Of a stretch of DNA of 64,000 nucleotides, positions 34,634-42,701 are shown piece by piece (position 1 is the first letter of the stretch; each line of letters begins with the position of its first letter). The stretch covers positions 1-64,000 of the forward strand of contig JAVBPU010000005.1 in NCBI GenBank assembly GCA_031549415.1, in the 5' to 3' direction. Source of the DNA: Limiplasma sp031549415. GTDB lineage: Bacteria; Bacillota; Clostridia; Christensenellales; Aristaeellaceae. The notes under the pieces are model-generated. The model saw nothing but the letters and a program-made list of their open reading frames with translations. It was not told the DNA's origin and did not search any database. The position numbers were made by a program, and so were the translations under genes.

Positions 34634-35658
34634 ATTTCAACCCTCGGATCAATGGAATAGTAGATGATGTCCAGCACCAGATACACCACGAAGGACACAA
34701 TGGCCGTCACCAGCACAATCATTTGCATGGGGGCGTAGTCGGAATGGGTGATGGACTTGACGGCATACTGTCCAAGCCCTCCCCAGCTAAAGATGTTCTC
34801 CACCAGCACGCTGCCCCCCAGCATAAAAATGTAGATGTACCCCATCAGGGTTAACACCGGAGGCAAGGAGTTGCGGAAGATCATGCGCTCTACCCCTTTT
34901 TCGCTCAGGCCGTTGTCCCTGGCAAACTTCACATACTCCTCCTTCTGGATGCGAAGCATGGTGGCTTGCGCCATTTTTAGGATGGGAGCCGCGTTGCAGA
35001 TGACCAATGCCAACACCGGTGAACACAGATGGGCCCAAGCATTGCCAAACTTCGCCAGATCACCCTCTAGGAGGGCATCAATGGTAAAAAAACCCGTTAC
35101 ATGGCGGGGCGGGATGAAGATCATATCCAGCCTGCCGATGGGCGCCGGAATGATGTGCGCTAATGTATATAAGAAAAAGACAATGATGAGTGAGAGCCAG
35201 AAATCCGGGAAAGCGCCCGAGAGAAATCCGTAGCCGCGTAGCAGACGGTTCACAGTCTTGTTGCCGCGAATGGCCGTTACGCGGGCAATGGAAAGCGAGA
35301 GCACAATGATGATCACCATGGAATAGCTGATCATTTCCAAGGTGGCAGGCAAACGGCGGCCAATGTCCTCCATCACGGGGTTGGAAGTAAACCACGAGTT
35401 GCCCATATTGCCTGTAAGCAGGTCTCGAATAAAGAAAATATACTGTTTCCACAGGGGTTCCGCCAGCCCCATCCGTTCGGACAGCGCAGCCACCGCCTGC
35501 TCCGATGCGCCTTGCCCAAGCAGGATATAGGCGGGATTGCCGGGAATCATTCGCACCAATAGAAAAACCACAATGGTGACGCCAATCAACTGCGGCAGCA
35601 AAAATAGCAGCCTTTTGCCGATAAAGCGAAGTGTTTTTTGGACCTTAAACCAGCTCAT
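34630..35658 (-). CDS. Oligopeptide-type ABC permease (DppB/OppB-like)
   Basis: The 342-residue membrane protein begins with FIGKRLLFLLPQLIGVTIVVFLL and VRMIPGNPA, the DppB signature. A large loop is followed by the EAA motif GLSEKGVERMIFRNSLPPVL and a C-terminal LVENIFSWGGLGQYAVKSI. Together with the next gene it makes the channel of the importer. It lies 84 bases after the binding-protein gene, with a strong hairpin between them. Confidence 0.94.
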   Translation of the reverse strand: MSWFKVQKTLRFIGKRLLFLLPQLIGVTIVVFLLVRMIPGNPAYILLGQGASEQAVAALSERMGLAEPLWKQYIFFIRDLLTGNMGNSWFTSNPVMEDIGRRLPATLEMISYSMVIIIVLSLSIARVTAIRGNKTVNRLLRGYGFLSGAFPDFWLSLIIVFFLYTLAHIIPAPIGRLDMIFIPPRHVTGFFTIDALLEGDLAKFGNAWAHLCSPVLALVICNAAPILKMAQATMLRIQKEEYVKFARDNGLSEKGVERMIFRNSLPPVLTLMGYIYIFMLGGSVLVENIFSWGGLGQYAVKSITHSDYAPMQMIVLVTAIVSFVVYLVLDIIYYSIDPRVEI

Positions 35659-35701
35659 ACCCTTTCCCTCCTTGGCTTCTGGCAGTCCTCACGGGATCGG
35701 C

Positions 35702-35722
35702 GGGGCGCCGCGAGGGCGCCCC
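35702..35722. repeat. Strong hairpin between binding protein and permease genes
   Basis: Arms GGGGCGCC / GGCGCCCC with a five-base loop and no T-tract. Hairpins in this place in ABC operons often stabilise the upstream mRNA so that binding protein is made in excess; here that is inferred from position. Confidence 0.55.
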
Positions 35723-35742
35723 TGCCTTACTTGGATGGGAAC

Positions 35743-37341
35743 TCACTCCTTTTCCAGCGAATCCCAGTAGAAGTCGTTTACCGTGTCGTATACCAGCCGC
35801 CCGCCGATATTGGAACGCTTGGCAATCTGCAGGTTCGTAGACACAACGGGGATGGCGCAGACTTCATCCGCAAGAATTTTCTGCAGTTCCTCGTGGAAGG
35901 CAACGCGCTCGTTGTAGTCCAGGATGGTGGCGCCTTCCCGCATCATGCGCAGAACGTCGTCGTTGGCATACTTGCCGAAATTGTTGGATCCGCCGGGCTC
36001 AAAGTAGAGGCGACACCCAAAGTTGATGTCCGGCTGAACAGGAAGCCCTGTCTCCATGCAGATTTGCAGTTTCTTGGAGTATTTCTGCTCCGTCAGCGTG
36101 GAGAGCATGGCGCTATTCAGTTGGGCGGTCACGCCGATTTGCGCCAAGCTGGCCTGATACGCCACGCAAATCGCCTGATCCATGGGGTTGGAATTGTCAT
36201 AGGCGATTTCGCAGGTGAAGCCGTCCGGATAGCCCGCCTCTGTTAGCAGCGCCTTGGCCTTTTCCAGGTCATAGGTGTAGGGCCAGTAATCCGAAGAGCC
36301 GGGAATCATGGCGGGCACCATGGACTTCATGGGCGTGCCATAGCCTTTGTATACGTCCTCGGCGATTTCTTCGCTGGGCATGGCATAGAGCATGGCTTGA
36401 CGAACCTTGACGTCGTCAAAGATCTCATCCTCGCAATCCAAGAAAATCCACGTGCTGTTTGCGGTCTGAATGTTCCAAACGTCAACCTGATCCTTGCCCT
36501 TCAGGTAGTCCAACTCCTCGGGCGAAAGATTGAGCACCATGTCCACCGCGCCGGCTTCCAACATGGCCACCCGGTTGGAGGATTCCGGGATTTCACGGAT
36601 CATGATGTTGTCGATGCTGGGCTTGCCTGCCCACCAATCTTCGCGGGCTTTCCACATCATATATTCGCCCGCGCGCCATTCCACCAGCTCGTAGGGAGAG
36701 AAGCCGCAGTTGTTGCGGGATACCCATTCCGTTGCATAGGGGTCCTCCGCGGTGGCGTGCTCTTTACATTCCGTGGAATCGATGAAGCTCGTCCAGCTAT
36801 GGCAGTTGATCAGCGCGATCAGGCCGTTTGCCTCCGGAAGGACCACTTCATAGGTATACTTGTCAATCACTTTGATGTTTTCGGGGCCCGTCATGCCCGC
36901 GGTGCCCCACAAGAAAGCCTGGAAGCCCTGCAGGGCCTTGGCGCGCTCCAGGGTATAGCGCACATCCTCGCTGGTCATTTCGTTGCCCCATTGGCTGGTT
37001 ACGCCCTGGCGAAGGTGGAACACGGCGCTTTTCGCGTCGCTGGCCACTTCATAGGATTCAATCAGCCGGCCTTCGGTTGCTGTGAAGTCTGGGTAGAAAA
37101 CGTTTTTGGCGGCCAGATCCGCGTCATAGGGGTAGGCCTGTTCTTTCCACCGGAGCCCCTTGTCACGCATCAATGAGATGATCTGACCGCCTGCCAGGGT
37201 GGGTTCCTCAAAGTCGAGTGAGTTCAGCAGTGTCGGTACGCCGACGACCAAAGTTTTCTCTTCTGCAGACGCAGGAACCAAGGAGAAAACGAAGCTCAGC
37301 AGCATAACGACAACGACGAGCAGGGATAGCCTCTTGATCAT
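35743..37341 (-). CDS. Oligopeptide-type solute-binding protein (SBP_bac_5)
   Basis: The 532-residue exported protein starts MIKRLSLLVVVVMLLSFVFS at 37341 behind AAGGAGGG. The signal peptide ends at ASA-EE; there is no lipobox Cys, unusual for a Gram-positive binding protein. SBP_bac_5 landmarks are present: YEVASDAKSAVFHLRQGV, MTSEDVRYTLERA, YTYEVVLPEANG, and YPDGFTCEIAYDNSN. Its permeases and ATPases are immediately downstream. Ligand unknown. Confidence 0.92.
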   Translation of the reverse strand: MIKRLSLLVVVVMLLSFVFSLVPASAEEKTLVVGVPTLLNSLDFEEPTLAGGQIISLMRDKGLRWKEQAYPYDADLAAKNVFYPDFTATEGRLIESYEVASDAKSAVFHLRQGVTSQWGNEMTSEDVRYTLERAKALQGFQAFLWGTAGMTGPENIKVIDKYTYEVVLPEANGLIALINCHSWTSFIDSTECKEHATAEDPYATEWVSRNNCGFSPYELVEWRAGEYMMWKAREDWWAGKPSIDNIMIREIPESSNRVAMLEAGAVDMVLNLSPEELDYLKGKDQVDVWNIQTANSTWIFLDCEDEIFDDVKVRQAMLYAMPSEEIAEDVYKGYGTPMKSMVPAMIPGSSDYWPYTYDLEKAKALLTEAGYPDGFTCEIAYDNSNPMDQAICVAYQASLAQIGVTAQLNSAMLSTLTEQKYSKKLQICMETGLPVQPDINFGCRLYFEPGGSNNFGKYANDDVLRMMREGATILDYNERVAFHEELQKILADEVCAIPVVSTNLQIAKRSNIGGRLVYDTVNDFYWDSLEKE

Positions 37342-37566
37342 GGGATTCCCTCCTTCTTTATTGCCGACCGCGCCCTCAGGCACGGCAGGGTACAAAAAAC
37401 ACAACCGGGAACGAATGGTGAAAAACGTTCTGCTTCAATCAAACGATACGCAATGCAGTTTTGTTCGCAAACCGTGAACCAGTAGGCAATCCAAATAGAC
37501 CTTGGATGAGGCAAGGGCGTTACGTCCAAGAATTGGCTCTAACGAGGCATTTTTACCATGCGGTCT

Positions 37567-38295
37567 CTAGACGGGTAGTTTGAGCAGTTTGGCCAGGTTT
37601 TCTCCCATAATCTTTTTGCGGTCCGCCGGGTCGGGCACAGCCACCTCAATTTTTTTCAGTTGTACTTCAAAATCCCAATAGGGCGTGTCGGTACCCATGA
37701 GCACTCGCTCCACGGGCAGCTCCACTACACTTTGGGCCAGCCCACCCGAGATGCCCGATTCATGCGCCAAATAAATATTGGGGCACTCCTTGGCCACCGT
37801 GATGGCCTCCGGCGTATTTTGCATGAACCCGGAATGGGCCATGATGATTTTTACGTCCGGGAACTCGTTAGCGATGGGGATAAATGTGTGCGGCACGGCC
37901 ACCAGTTCATCGCCGGAATAAGCGATGATGGGAATATCAAACTCACGGGCGACCTCGAAGATGGGAGCCAGGGTTCCCACACCCGTCATTTTGAAACTAT
38001 GGGCGTTCGCATGAATTTTAATGCCTTTAAAGCCATATTCCTGAATTTCACGGCGGGCAACATCCTGATAATCGCGCTGTACCCACGGCGCAGCCATACA
38101 GAACCCGATGAGGCGATCCGGGTGTTTTTTGACGGCCTCATATGTGTAGTGGTTATCAAAATTCTCATAGCGGAAGGGGAAGACCACGGCCATGTCGATA
38201 CCGGCCCGGTCCATTTTGGCCAGCAGTTCGTCCGCCGTTTGCCGGTCTTTGGTTCCCCAAGGTTCACCGATGTGGTTATGACAATCAATGATCAT
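37567..38295 (-). CDS. Small TIM-barrel amidohydrolase (amidohydrolase_2), copy 2
   Basis: The 242-residue protein starts MIIDCHNHIGEPWG at 38295 behind AAAGGAG. It shows the family landmarks HxH on strand 1 (CHNHI), GIKIHANAH, IIMAHSGF and GTDTPYWD with the conserved Asp. Members of this family hydrolyse or decarboxylate carboxylic acids and lactones. It lies 16 bases after a related gene and shares its overall layout, so the two look like diverged duplicates. A 225-base gap with no gene follows before the transporter. Confidence 0.87.
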   Translation of the reverse strand: MIIDCHNHIGEPWGTKDRQTADELLAKMDRAGIDMAVVFPFRYENFDNHYTYEAVKKHPDRLIGFCMAAPWVQRDYQDVARREIQEYGFKGIKIHANAHSFKMTGVGTLAPIFEVAREFDIPIIAYSGDELVAVPHTFIPIANEFPDVKIIMAHSGFMQNTPEAITVAKECPNIYLAHESGISGGLAQSVVELPVERVLMGTDTPYWDFEVQLKKIEVAVPDPADRKKIMGENLAKLLKLPV

Positions 38296-38311
38296 ACTCA
38301 AATCTCCTTTC

Positions 38312-39049
38312 CTATTTGATGCCGAGAATGTCGAGTATGTTTTGGCCCATGATTTTTTCGCGAATGGCAGGGTCGGTGACACCGACGCGGATCTTCTCCA
38401 TTTCAACACGTTCATCCATGAAAGGGCTGTCGCTGCCCCAAATAATCCTTTCGGGTTCAATGGCGGCCAATGCATCGCGCAGCTGCTGGGATGTGGCGGC
38501 AGTCTGATCCAATATGATGTTTGGATTGCGTTGCGCCACCCGGATGGCCTCGTCGGCTACGTTGCGAAAACCCGAATGGGCAATGGAGATGGTCAACTTG
38601 GGATAGTATCTGAGCACCTCTTCACATTGCAAGGGGGTGGAGGATACATCGTCACCGGTGTGAACCATCAAAATCATGTTTTCTTCCTGACAGGTCTCGA
38701 AACATTCGCCAAGTAAATCAAACGAATTAATGTTAAACCCTTCCGAGGGCGGACGAAGCTTTACGCCGCGGGCGCCCCAGTCCTTCCATTGGCGGATTTC
38801 ATCCCTCATATGCCGGTGCCGCCAGGGGTTGATCATCACATAGGCGATCAGGCGGTCGCTATGCTCGCGGGCGCAACGGCAGTGCCACTCAATATCATAA
38901 TTGAAGATCAGAGGCAGAATGATGGACATATCTACGCCGTCCCGATCCATATCCCGCAACAAGGTAGTGGGCGTATAGCTGACGTCCAGATGACACGAAG
39001 GCCCCCATGGAACGCCAAAGTGAACATGTGCATTAACGATCTTTCCCAT
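38312..39049 (-). CDS. Small TIM-barrel amidohydrolase (amidohydrolase_2), copy 1
   Basis: The 245-residue protein begins MGKIVNAHVHFGVPWG with the HxH motif, followed by GARGVKLRPPSEG, TISIAHSGFR and WGSDSPFMDE. Its plan and end (REKIMGQNILDILGIK) match copy 2 (KKIMGENLAKLLKLPV), so the genes are paralogues with different substrate pockets. It is cytosolic and lies directly after the XRE-cupin regulator. Confidence 0.87.
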   Translation of the reverse strand: MGKIVNAHVHFGVPWGPSCHLDVSYTPTTLLRDMDRDGVDMSIILPLIFNYDIEWHCRCAREHSDRLIAYVMINPWRHRHMRDEIRQWKDWGARGVKLRPPSEGFNINSFDLLGECFETCQEENMILMVHTGDDVSSTPLQCEEVLRYYPKLTISIAHSGFRNVADEAIRVAQRNPNIILDQTAATSQQLRDALAAIEPERIIWGSDSPFMDERVEMEKIRVGVTDPAIREKIMGQNILDILGIK

Positions 39050-39091
39050 GAATTACCCTCCTCCAATGATCTGCGCTTTGCATGGGCAGCC

Positions 39092-39667
39092 TTAGGGCTG
39101 TTTGCAACTGTAAAAGTATGGCGGATTGGTGACGCAAAGCATGCTGGCTTCTTCCGTTCCCGAGGGGTTACTGAACAAGTGAGTGCGGGAACAGTCCTTT
39201 AAATAGTAACAGTCACCTTCCTTCATTTGAATGATGGTATCGTCAATGGTTAATGCGATGCAGCCCTTGAGTACAATGAATACTTCTTGGCCTTCATGCG
39301 CATAGGGAATCGCGCCGGATTTCGCGCCGGGGGCGATGTTGTGGATGCAGACTTCCATCACATTTTGCGGGTCAAAAGCGGAGAGAAACTCAATGGTGAG
39401 CCCGCCTTCTTCTAAATTGACCAATTGGTGCCGGTCCCCTGCTCGTACCAACATTTGAACGTGGGGCGTTTCTTCCCCCAGCAGCTGGCTGATGGGCACG
39501 CTAAGACTGTTTGCGATGCGCTTGAGCGTAGTGAGCGAAGGGTCATTTTTTCCGTTTTCAATCTGGGAGAGAAAGCTGGGGGTCACCTGAACTTTCTGCG
39601 CCATTTCCTGGAGAGAGATCTTCTGTTGCTTCCTTGCTTCTTTAATATTTTTGCCAAGATCCATCAT
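39092..39667 (-). CDS. XRE-cupin transcriptional regulator
   Basis: The 191-residue protein begins MMDLGKNIKEARKQQKISLQ with an XRE helix-turn-helix (QKVQVTPSFLSQIENGKNDPS) and ends in a cupin_2 domain (about 95-180; IPYAHEGQEVFIVLKG, MKEGDCYYLKDCSRTH). This PuuR-like class senses a small metabolite in the cupin pocket. It is the first gene of the operon running to 29685 and likely controls it. Two neighbouring ATGs are possible; 39667 is used because GGAG lies about ten bases upstream. Confidence 0.9.
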   Translation of the reverse strand: MMDLGKNIKEARKQQKISLQEMAQKVQVTPSFLSQIENGKNDPSLTTLKRIANSLSVPISQLLGEETPHVQMLVRAGDRHQLVNLEEGGLTIEFLSAFDPQNVMEVCIHNIAPGAKSGAIPYAHEGQEVFIVLKGCIALTIDDTIIQMKEGDCYYLKDCSRTHLFSNPSGTEEASMLCVTNPPYFYSCKQP

Positions 39668-39860
39668 TGCTTTATGACTCCTTCTTCCGTTTGAAGGGCT
39701 GACATCCGAGCCCCGCTGTTTTTGGAACGACTCCCTGTGCAAGACAGGAAAGGGGTATTCTTTCTTTGGGTAAGCGCCTGCCTTCACGAGGGACGATGGA
39801 CTTCACTGTTAAAAATTAATTATTGATTAAAAATTTTTCGGATCTGCTTTGTGTGAATTA

Positions 39861-39889
39861 ATATTAACACTGGATTTCAGTTCTGTCAA
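39861..39889 (-). promoter_or_regulatory. Strong vegetative promoter of the catabolic operon
   Basis: On the minus strand a perfect TTGACA (39884-39889) and TAATAT (39861-39866) are exactly 17 bases apart. The leader to the XRE gene is about 187 bases and includes an AT-rich dyad near 39808-39838 that could be an operator. Confidence 0.8.
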
Positions 39890-39942
39890 CAGATTTTTTT
39901 GGCATAAATGACGAATTGAAACCAGCGCAACGTCTATATTTG

Positions 39943-39962
39943 AATCATATTCCGATATGATT
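39943..39962. promoter_or_regulatory. Palindrome upstream of the operon promoter
   Basis: Two perfect eight-base arms AATCATAT / ATATGATT flank TCCG, about 55 bases upstream of the -35 box. It is a candidate operator or activator site. The rest of the 39790-40077 interval is AT-rich with no gene. Confidence 0.45.
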
Positions 39963-40077
39963 TGTATCAGTAATCACTATTTTAGCAAAAATATTAACTT
40001 ACATTTAATTTTTGTAATGGCAACTTACAGGCGAAAGCTTGTGAAGGTGGCGTAGAGGCCTCCTGGTTCCTATGAAC

Positions 40078-40120
40078 AAAAAACCCAACGCGGCGATTTC
40101 CTCGCCAGCATTGGGTTTTT
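40078..40120 (-). terminator. Terminator of the surface-protein operon
   Basis: Stem AAAAACCCAA / TTGGGTTTTT encloses a second GC stem (GGCGA/TCGCC). Both sides carry A/T runs; on the minus strand it ends the transcript of the binding-protein gene at 40294. Confidence 0.75.
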
Positions 40121-40134
40121 GGAACCCCGTTCTC

Positions 40135-40297
40135 TTAGAGCCAATTCCGAAAACATAGCCCAGTCTTTGCGGATCTTTTCCCCAGGCGCGTTGCCTCGTC
40201 CGGTCAGCATAGCACCGCTATGCCTCCCTTCCTCGGCTGAGCGCCAGGGAAAAATCTCTCGCACATCCTGTGGCTACGTTTTCGGAATTTGCTCTAA
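40135..40297. repeat. 163-bp near-palindromic MITE-like element
   Basis: The ends TTAGAGCCAATTCCGAAAAC and the complement TTAGAGCAAATTCCGAAAAC are inverted copies, and imperfect pairing continues to a central hairpin CATAGC-ACC-GCTATG. It carries no gene and lies across the 3' end of the binding-protein gene at 40294. A half copy occurs at 27822-27867. Confidence 0.65.
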
Positions 40298-42306
40298 TCC
40301 GCCATCGCAGCCCCGTCACCAGCCTCCGCAAGGTCCACGGCCACCGGAACCACCGGCTCCTCCTCCGGCGGCTCGCCTATATATGCGTAGACAATAGCTG
40401 TAGCCCAACTGAAATATGCATTGGAGCGGTATTCCTGCAAATCGGTGCGGTAAAAATCGAAATACACATTGGAGAACAGGGGGACCAGGGGCTGCATTTC
40501 GCAGAACCGGTCCTGGAATTTCAGCCACTTTTCTAAATACCCTTCTTTGTCCATGACCTCGGTCTGCCGCATGCTCAGCGCCAGATTCATGAGCTGCTCG
40601 TCGGCAAGGCCGGTCTTGTTGGACACACCCTGGAACTCATCGGCAATATGAAACGTGTAGTACGGGTCGAATGCCAGGTTGAAGTTGGTGGCCAGGCTCA
40701 TCATCTGGTACTCCCGGTCGGTCTGGCGGTAGTAATGGGCCAATACCTCCTCAAAGGGCAGGCGTACAATCTGCGCCTCCACTCCAACCGCTTTCAGATT
40801 GGAGAGCATGGCCTCCTCCAGCAGCGCCGACATGGTTGTCTCCTCCGGCTGCGCCCATTTCAGCGCCAGCTTCTCCAGCGTGCCGTCCTCACGGCTGCGC
40901 CAGCGCACGCCGCCCACTTCCCTATCATACGGCTGGCCCTCTTCGTTCAGCGCCCATCCCTCCGCCTCCAACAGCCGGATCGCCTCGTCCAAATCCAGCG
41001 GTGTCTCATACGCTTGCAGCTCATTTTGCAGTTCCTGCGCCATCCATTGGCCCGTGCCATAGTATCCGTACACCGCCTGGCCGAAGCCCTGCGTAAATTC
41101 CGTCATGACCCCGTTCTTGTCCACACAGTGCGCAATGGCTTTGCGTACGTTGGCCGACTGGGTGGGTCCCTCTTCGCACGCAAAAGAAATGAAGTTCATG
41201 CCCGTGCGCAAATAGTTGACCGCCCGCACCCTTTCCTCCCGCATGCGCTGCGTGCCGTCGGCAATGATCCCGCCATCGGAAATTTTATTCACCAAGTCCA
41301 GCGTTCCATTCTCAATCCTGTCCAGCGCGGAGGAAGGATCGGCGTATACCACCGTCAACTGGTCGATCTGCGGCACAACCTTTTGAAAATTTCCCGCGTA
41401 ATGCGGGTTCTTCACAAACCGCGCGGTCTGTTTTTCCTTGTCAAAGGACTCCATCACATAGGGCCCCGCCGCAATGACGGGATGAAACAGATATCCGGAC
41501 GCCTCGCTGAGGATGGTCTCCCGCAGCAATTCCTCGCAAAACAGGCCTTGGGGGTAGGCGTCCGGGCCGCCTTCCTCAATTTTCCGCATCAGGCCAGTCA
41601 GGAACGCTTCGTCGGTATACTGAAGGGTTCCATCCTCACGCATGGCCGCAAGCTTCTCCTGGGCATCCGTAAAGGTGCCGTCGATATACACGCCCTGCCC
41701 ATCATCCTTTACCACGCAGCCAGGCGCGAGAACCGCGATGGGATATGGTGTGAGGTTCAATAGAATAATCTCGTAAAAGTACGGCAGGTAGCGTCCATCT
41801 ACGGTCAATTCCAGCGTATAGTCATCCACCACATGCACGCCAGAGAAAGCCTCGCCTTGGCGGAAGGCTTCGTATCCTTTAAACCAGCTGAGCTCCGTGG
41901 GTTCGCCGCCCAAAGCGGCAAACTCCGCCGAAGACAGCAACAGTGCGCAGAAGGCGTAATCCCACGCGGTGATGGGCGAACCATTGCTGTACGCCAGGTT
42001 TTGGTTCATGGAGATGCGGAAGGTTTTGTCCTTGCCATCCACAAAGGCGTCCAAATCCAGAACCACCGTCTCGTCTATGGCGTAGTCGCCGTTCCGCTCC
42101 CAGGAAATGGTGTTGTGACCGTGGATCAACTCCCGCAGGTCAATGTCCGCCGCGTTGATGCCCCACTTGCTGGTAAAAAAGGCCCCGCTCATCCGGGTGG
42201 TCACACCCACAGTTAAAGGCATTGACGCCTTCCCCTCCGCCAGCGCCGGGCCAATGCCGGAGAGGCTTAGTATGAAAACGATGGCCACTGCCAGAAGTTT
42301 CTTCAT
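40294..42306 (-). CDS. Oligopeptide-type solute-binding protein (SBP_bac_5), orphan
   Basis: The 670-residue exported protein starts MKKLLAVAIVFILSLSGIGP at 42306; the signal peptide ends at ALA-EG without a lipobox. SBP_bac_5 landmarks are ITAWDYAFCALLLSS, DDYTLELTVDGRYLPYF, AAGPYVMESFDKEK and NVRKAIAHCVDKNG. No transporter genes accompany it. Its ATG overlaps the stop of the upstream sigma-region-2 ORF (ATGA), so the two are coupled. It is longer than usual (about 540), with an acidic, Pro-rich tail, and its last codons lie inside the palindromic element. Confidence 0.88.
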   Translation of the reverse strand: MKKLLAVAIVFILSLSGIGPALAEGKASMPLTVGVTTRMSGAFFTSKWGINAADIDLRELIHGHNTISWERNGDYAIDETVVLDLDAFVDGKDKTFRISMNQNLAYSNGSPITAWDYAFCALLLSSAEFAALGGEPTELSWFKGYEAFRQGEAFSGVHVVDDYTLELTVDGRYLPYFYEIILLNLTPYPIAVLAPGCVVKDDGQGVYIDGTFTDAQEKLAAMREDGTLQYTDEAFLTGLMRKIEEGGPDAYPQGLFCEELLRETILSEASGYLFHPVIAAGPYVMESFDKEKQTARFVKNPHYAGNFQKVVPQIDQLTVVYADPSSALDRIENGTLDLVNKISDGGIIADGTQRMREERVRAVNYLRTGMNFISFACEEGPTQSANVRKAIAHCVDKNGVMTEFTQGFGQAVYGYYGTGQWMAQELQNELQAYETPLDLDEAIRLLEAEGWALNEEGQPYDREVGGVRWRSREDGTLEKLALKWAQPEETTMSALLEEAMLSNLKAVGVEAQIVRLPFEEVLAHYYRQTDREYQMMSLATNFNLAFDPYYTFHIADEFQGVSNKTGLADEQLMNLALSMRQTEVMDKEGYLEKWLKFQDRFCEMQPLVPLFSNVYFDFYRTDLQEYRSNAYFSWATAIVYAYIGEPPEEEPVVPVAVDLAEAGDGAAMAD

Positions 42307-42698
42307 GATGTTTCGCTCCTTATCAAAAGAGTATTGTCCAAAAACGAGCGGCAAAGGTTGCTCGCTATTTCCTCCATCCACGCGCTAAAGCCGCAAGGGC
42401 TCTCCAAGGTATCCAATCGTTTCCATGCAATCAGAAAGGTCTCCCGCACAATCTCTTCCGCCGTGCTGACATCGTTCAGGAGGGAATGGGCGGTCCAAAA
42501 AATCTTTTTGTAATACGCATGATAAAGGGCTAAAAAAACGTCGGTATCGTCGGCTTTCGCGCAAAAGGTCCAATCAAAGTCTTCCCAGTCCACTGGTTGG
42601 TTCCCCCTATCTCTGCGGCAATTTTTGTTGAGGCAGAGCGTAGCCGGGAGAAGGGGGGCGGGCGGAAACTCCTTCCGCCCTGCCATCCCCCAAACCAA
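42303..42698 (-). CDS. Truncated ECF sigma-like protein (region 2 only)
   Basis: About 130 codons from a TTG at 42698 (a GTG near residue 36 is an alternative start). Residues from about 50 on match sigma-70 region 2: DVFLALYHAYYKKIFWTAHS, EEIVRETFLIAWKRLDTLES and GFSAWMEEIASNLCRSFLD, parallel to the ECF protein at 50806. Region 4 is absent: the frame ends right after region 2. It begins four bases after the giant surface-protein gene and overlaps the next gene by ATGA, so it is embedded in the operon. It may be a decayed sigma factor or a small coupled regulator. Confidence 0.6.
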   Translation of the reverse strand: MVWGMAGRKEFPPAPLLPATLCLNKNCRRDRGNQPVDWEDFDWTFCAKADDTDVFLALYHAYYKKIFWTAHSLLNDVSTAEEIVRETFLIAWKRLDTLESPCGFSAWMEEIASNLCRSFLDNTLLIRSETS

Positions 42699-42701
42699 CC
42701 G

